The translations under genes were made by a program, and so were the position numbers. Below the pieces are notes generated by a model. The model had not been told where the DNA came from. It ran no database searches and worked only from the letters and a program-made list of their open reading frames with translations. DNA of 5,801 bases, taken from contig JASHUP010000016.1 of assembly GCA_030039915.1 (NCBI GenBank), forward strand, positions 1 to 5,801. The letters are read 5' to 3'. Shown piece by piece: positions 4,654 through 5,801 of the stretch (its first letter is position 1; every line of letters starts with the position of its first letter). Source of the stretch: Thermoplasmata archaeon (GTDB lineage Archaea; Thermoplasmatota; Thermoplasmata; UBA184).

Positions 4654-5484
4654 ATGTCCGGCTCCGAGACGACGCCGAAGGGCGCGCCCGCTTCGAAGAC
4701 CCTCAAGGAGGGCGGCACGGTCGAACCGGTCCGCGAGATCCTGTGGGGAACGTCGGCGGGCGTGCGCAAGTACGAGACCGCGGAGGAGGTCCCGCCCGAC
4801 ATGCGCAAGCTGGTCGTGAAGCTCTTGGTCGTCCAGGCGGACACCGAGTTCGCCTCCATCCAGCAGCATCGGCCGTGGCTCGACAAGGCGCCGACCCTCG
4901 AGGACCGGTGGATCGAGTCCCGGATCATCGCCGACGAGGCGCGCCACGGCCTTCAGGCATGCCGGATCCTCCGCGATTTCGGCGAGGAGGGCCAGCGGTT
5001 CATCGACGAGCTGCTCACGAAGCGGGAGGGCGAGCACAAGCTCGACGCGTTCAACATGAAGTTCGACCGGTGGAGCGACGTCGGGGCGTTCACCTGCTTC
5101 GTCGACCGGGTCGGCGTCTACCAGCTCCGCGCGTTCCAGGAGTGCTCGTACGGGCCGCTCGCCCGCGCGATGCCGCTCATGCTGAGCGAGGAGCAGCTCC
5201 ACCTCAATTTCGGCGCCAGCGTCCTCCGCCGGATGGTCCAGGACGGAGCGAAATACTCCGGTTCGAGGGAGGAGGCGCAGGTCGCGGTGAACAAATGGTA
5301 CCCGCGCTCGCTCGACATGTTCGGCCACTCGAACTCCGACACGAGCCGCCGCGCGATCGAGTACGGCCTCAAGCGGTGGACGAACGAGGAGGCCCGGCGC
5401 CGGTTCATCGAGGAGGTCACGGGTCTCGTCTCCGCGCTGGGGCTCGAGCTTCCCTCCCCGGACTTCGACCGCCACGTCCTCTGA
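4654..5484 (+). CDS. PaaA/PaaC-family diiron protein (phenylacetyl-CoA epoxidase-like)
   Basis: The 276-residue protein resembles the catalytic subunit family of 1,2-phenylacetyl-CoA epoxidase, ferritin-like four-helix proteins with a carboxylate-bridged diiron centre that use O2 on aryl-CoA esters. A full ligand set is visible: Glu65 (in QADTEFAS), Glu95-Ala-Arg-His98 (in IIADEARHGLQACRIL), Glu163 (in FQECSYG) and Glu180-Gln-Leu-His183 (in LSEEQLHLNFG). This is the E, ExxH, E, ExxH pattern expected for an active site. Residues 1-25 are a polar, probably disordered lead. It is too short for BoxB (benzoyl-CoA epoxidase, about 470 residues). ATG 4654 is the first in-frame start with the complete fold; no good ribosome site precedes it. 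It follows the enoyl-CoA hydratase gene closely. Known epoxidases need PaaC, PaaB and a reductase, none of which is in view, so the reaction and substrate are open. Confidence 0.85.
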   Translation: MSGSETTPKGAPASKTLKEGGTVEPVREILWGTSAGVRKYETAEEVPPDMRKLVVKLLVVQADTEFASIQQHRPWLDKAPTLEDRWIESRIIADEARHGLQACRILRDFGEEGQRFIDELLTKREGEHKLDAFNMKFDRWSDVGAFTCFVDRVGVYQLRAFQECSYGPLARAMPLMLSEEQLHLNFGASVLRRMVQDGAKYSGSREEAQVAVNKWYPRSLDMFGHSNSDTSRRAIEYGLKRWTNEEARRRFIEEVTGLVSALGLELPSPDFDRHVL

Positions 5485-5488
5485 TCCG

Positions 5489-5505
5489 CCGGCGACTTCG
5501 GCCGG
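5489..5505. terminator. Small hairpin between convergent genes
   Basis: CCGGC (5489-5493) pairs with GCCGG (5501-5505) around a 7-base loop, inside the 30-base gap between the stops of the diiron gene and the decarboxylase gene. No T-run follows on either strand, so a role in termination is only suggested by its place. Confidence 0.2.
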
Positions 5506-5514
5506 TCTGCGCTA

Positions 5515-5801
5515 TCACACGAGGTGTCCGCCCGGACCCGGCCGCAGGAGCTGCGTTCGCTCCACGCCGGGCAGGCGGGCGACGCGGCGGCGAACGTTCG
5601 GCGCATCCCGCGCGAGCGAGAAGACGTGGACGTGCGCTCCCGCGTCATGGGTGTACGCCGCGACCGGGCGGCCGGCCTCGCGGTTGATCGTCCGTACCTC
5701 CCCGAGGATCGCCCGGGAGGTCGTCGTCAGATAGTCGAGCGACGGGCGGGTCGTCTCGCAGACCTCCCGGAAGCTGTCGCACTCCTCCATCACGAGGGGG
5801 A
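5515..5801 (-). CDS. Mevalonate (di)phosphate decarboxylase family protein, C-terminal part
   Basis: The frame is open to the right edge, so this is the last ~95 residues of a gene whose start lies outside; the in-frame GTG/ATG near 5793-5788 are internal codons. It matches the C-terminus of the mevalonate diphosphate decarboxylase branch of GHMP-type enzymes: SFREVCETTRPSLDYLTTTS, then GRPVAAYTHDAGAHVHVF, the counterpart of the family's AYTFDAGPNA segment. The Asp in that segment is the conserved decarboxylase aspartate, so this copy looks catalytic rather than a kinase-only relative. In archaea the family includes mevalonate diphosphate decarboxylase, phosphomevalonate decarboxylase (haloarchaea) and mevalonate 3,5-bisphosphate decarboxylase (Thermoplasmatales). 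All lead to isoprenoid precursors for ether lipids. The fragment does not tell which. The gene ends in tandem stops TGA TAG and converges on the diiron gene. Confidence 0.85.
   Translation of the reverse strand, partial: PLVMEECDSFREVCETTRPSLDYLTTTSRAILGEVRTINREAGRPVAAYTHDAGAHVHVFSLARDAPNVRRRVARLPGVERTQLLRPGPGGHLV

Noticed and set aside
3702..4928. A long minus-strand open frame (408 codons) opposite the enoyl-CoA hydratase and the start of the diiron gene
   Set aside because: The opposite strand encodes two proteins with intact catalytic motifs; this frame has a low-complexity Arg/Glu/Asp/Leu-rich translation and no domain.
4636..5475. A minus-strand open frame (279 codons) covering almost the entire diiron gene
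   Set aside because: It mirrors the coding frame of a protein with a full diiron ligand set, and its Glu/Leu/Arg/Val-rich translation is the usual antisense product of GC-rich codons.
1..5801. CRISPR arrays, insertion sequences, inverted-repeat ends or attachment sites
   Set aside because: No regularly spaced repeats, transposase motifs or long terminal repeats were seen. The tRNA is next to ordinary genes with no duplicated 3' end visible in the window, so integration cannot be argued.

Overview
The window looks like chromosomal DNA from a very GC-rich archaeon. The signs are: a tRNA-Tyr gene with an intron at the archaeal position (after base 37) and no encoded CCA; short AT-rich boxes about 27 bases upstream of start codons, as expected for TATA boxes of leaderless or near-leaderless transcripts; an archaeal-type UMP kinase; and the C-terminus of a mevalonate-pathway decarboxylase. 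The proteins are not strongly acidic, which argues against a haloarchaeon. A high-GC member of the Thermoplasmata or a related euryarchaeal lineage is my best inference, but it is not proven from this sequence.

Layout, left to right. Bases 1-139 hold only ambiguous edge fragments. Bases 140-356 have no convincing gene but contain an AT-rich patch and two good stem-loops. A GNAT acetyltransferase (357-896, +) runs head-on into tRNA-Tyr (883-989, -) and overlaps it by 14 bases. The tRNA and the next gene, a histidine phosphatase (1051-1572, +), diverge from one AT-rich box that can be read as a TATA box in both directions. Adenylate kinase and UMP kinase form a two-gene minus-strand unit (pyrH then adk, 2970 down to 1582). 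From the 85-base gap upstream of pyrH, ribose-5-phosphate isomerase A (3056-3766, +) diverges; both genes have TATA-like boxes placed for leaderless transcripts. Then come an enoyl-CoA hydratase (3849-4631, +) and a PaaA/PaaC-type diiron protein (4654-5484, +), probably one unit. The last gene is the 3' end of a mevalonate (di)phosphate decarboxylase homologue (5515 to the right edge, -), convergent with the diiron gene.

Most of this is housekeeping: nucleotide phosphorylation (pyrH, adk), the pentose phosphate step that supplies ribose 5-phosphate (rpiA), isoprenoid lipid precursors (the decarboxylase) and tyrosine decoding. The part with the least obvious role is the enoyl-CoA hydratase / PaaA-like pair. 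It suggests oxygen-dependent chemistry on a CoA thioester followed by hydration or isomerisation, but none of the usual PaaB, PaaC, PaaD or PaaE partners is in view. I did not find a clear new defence, mobile or CRISPR-like system here.
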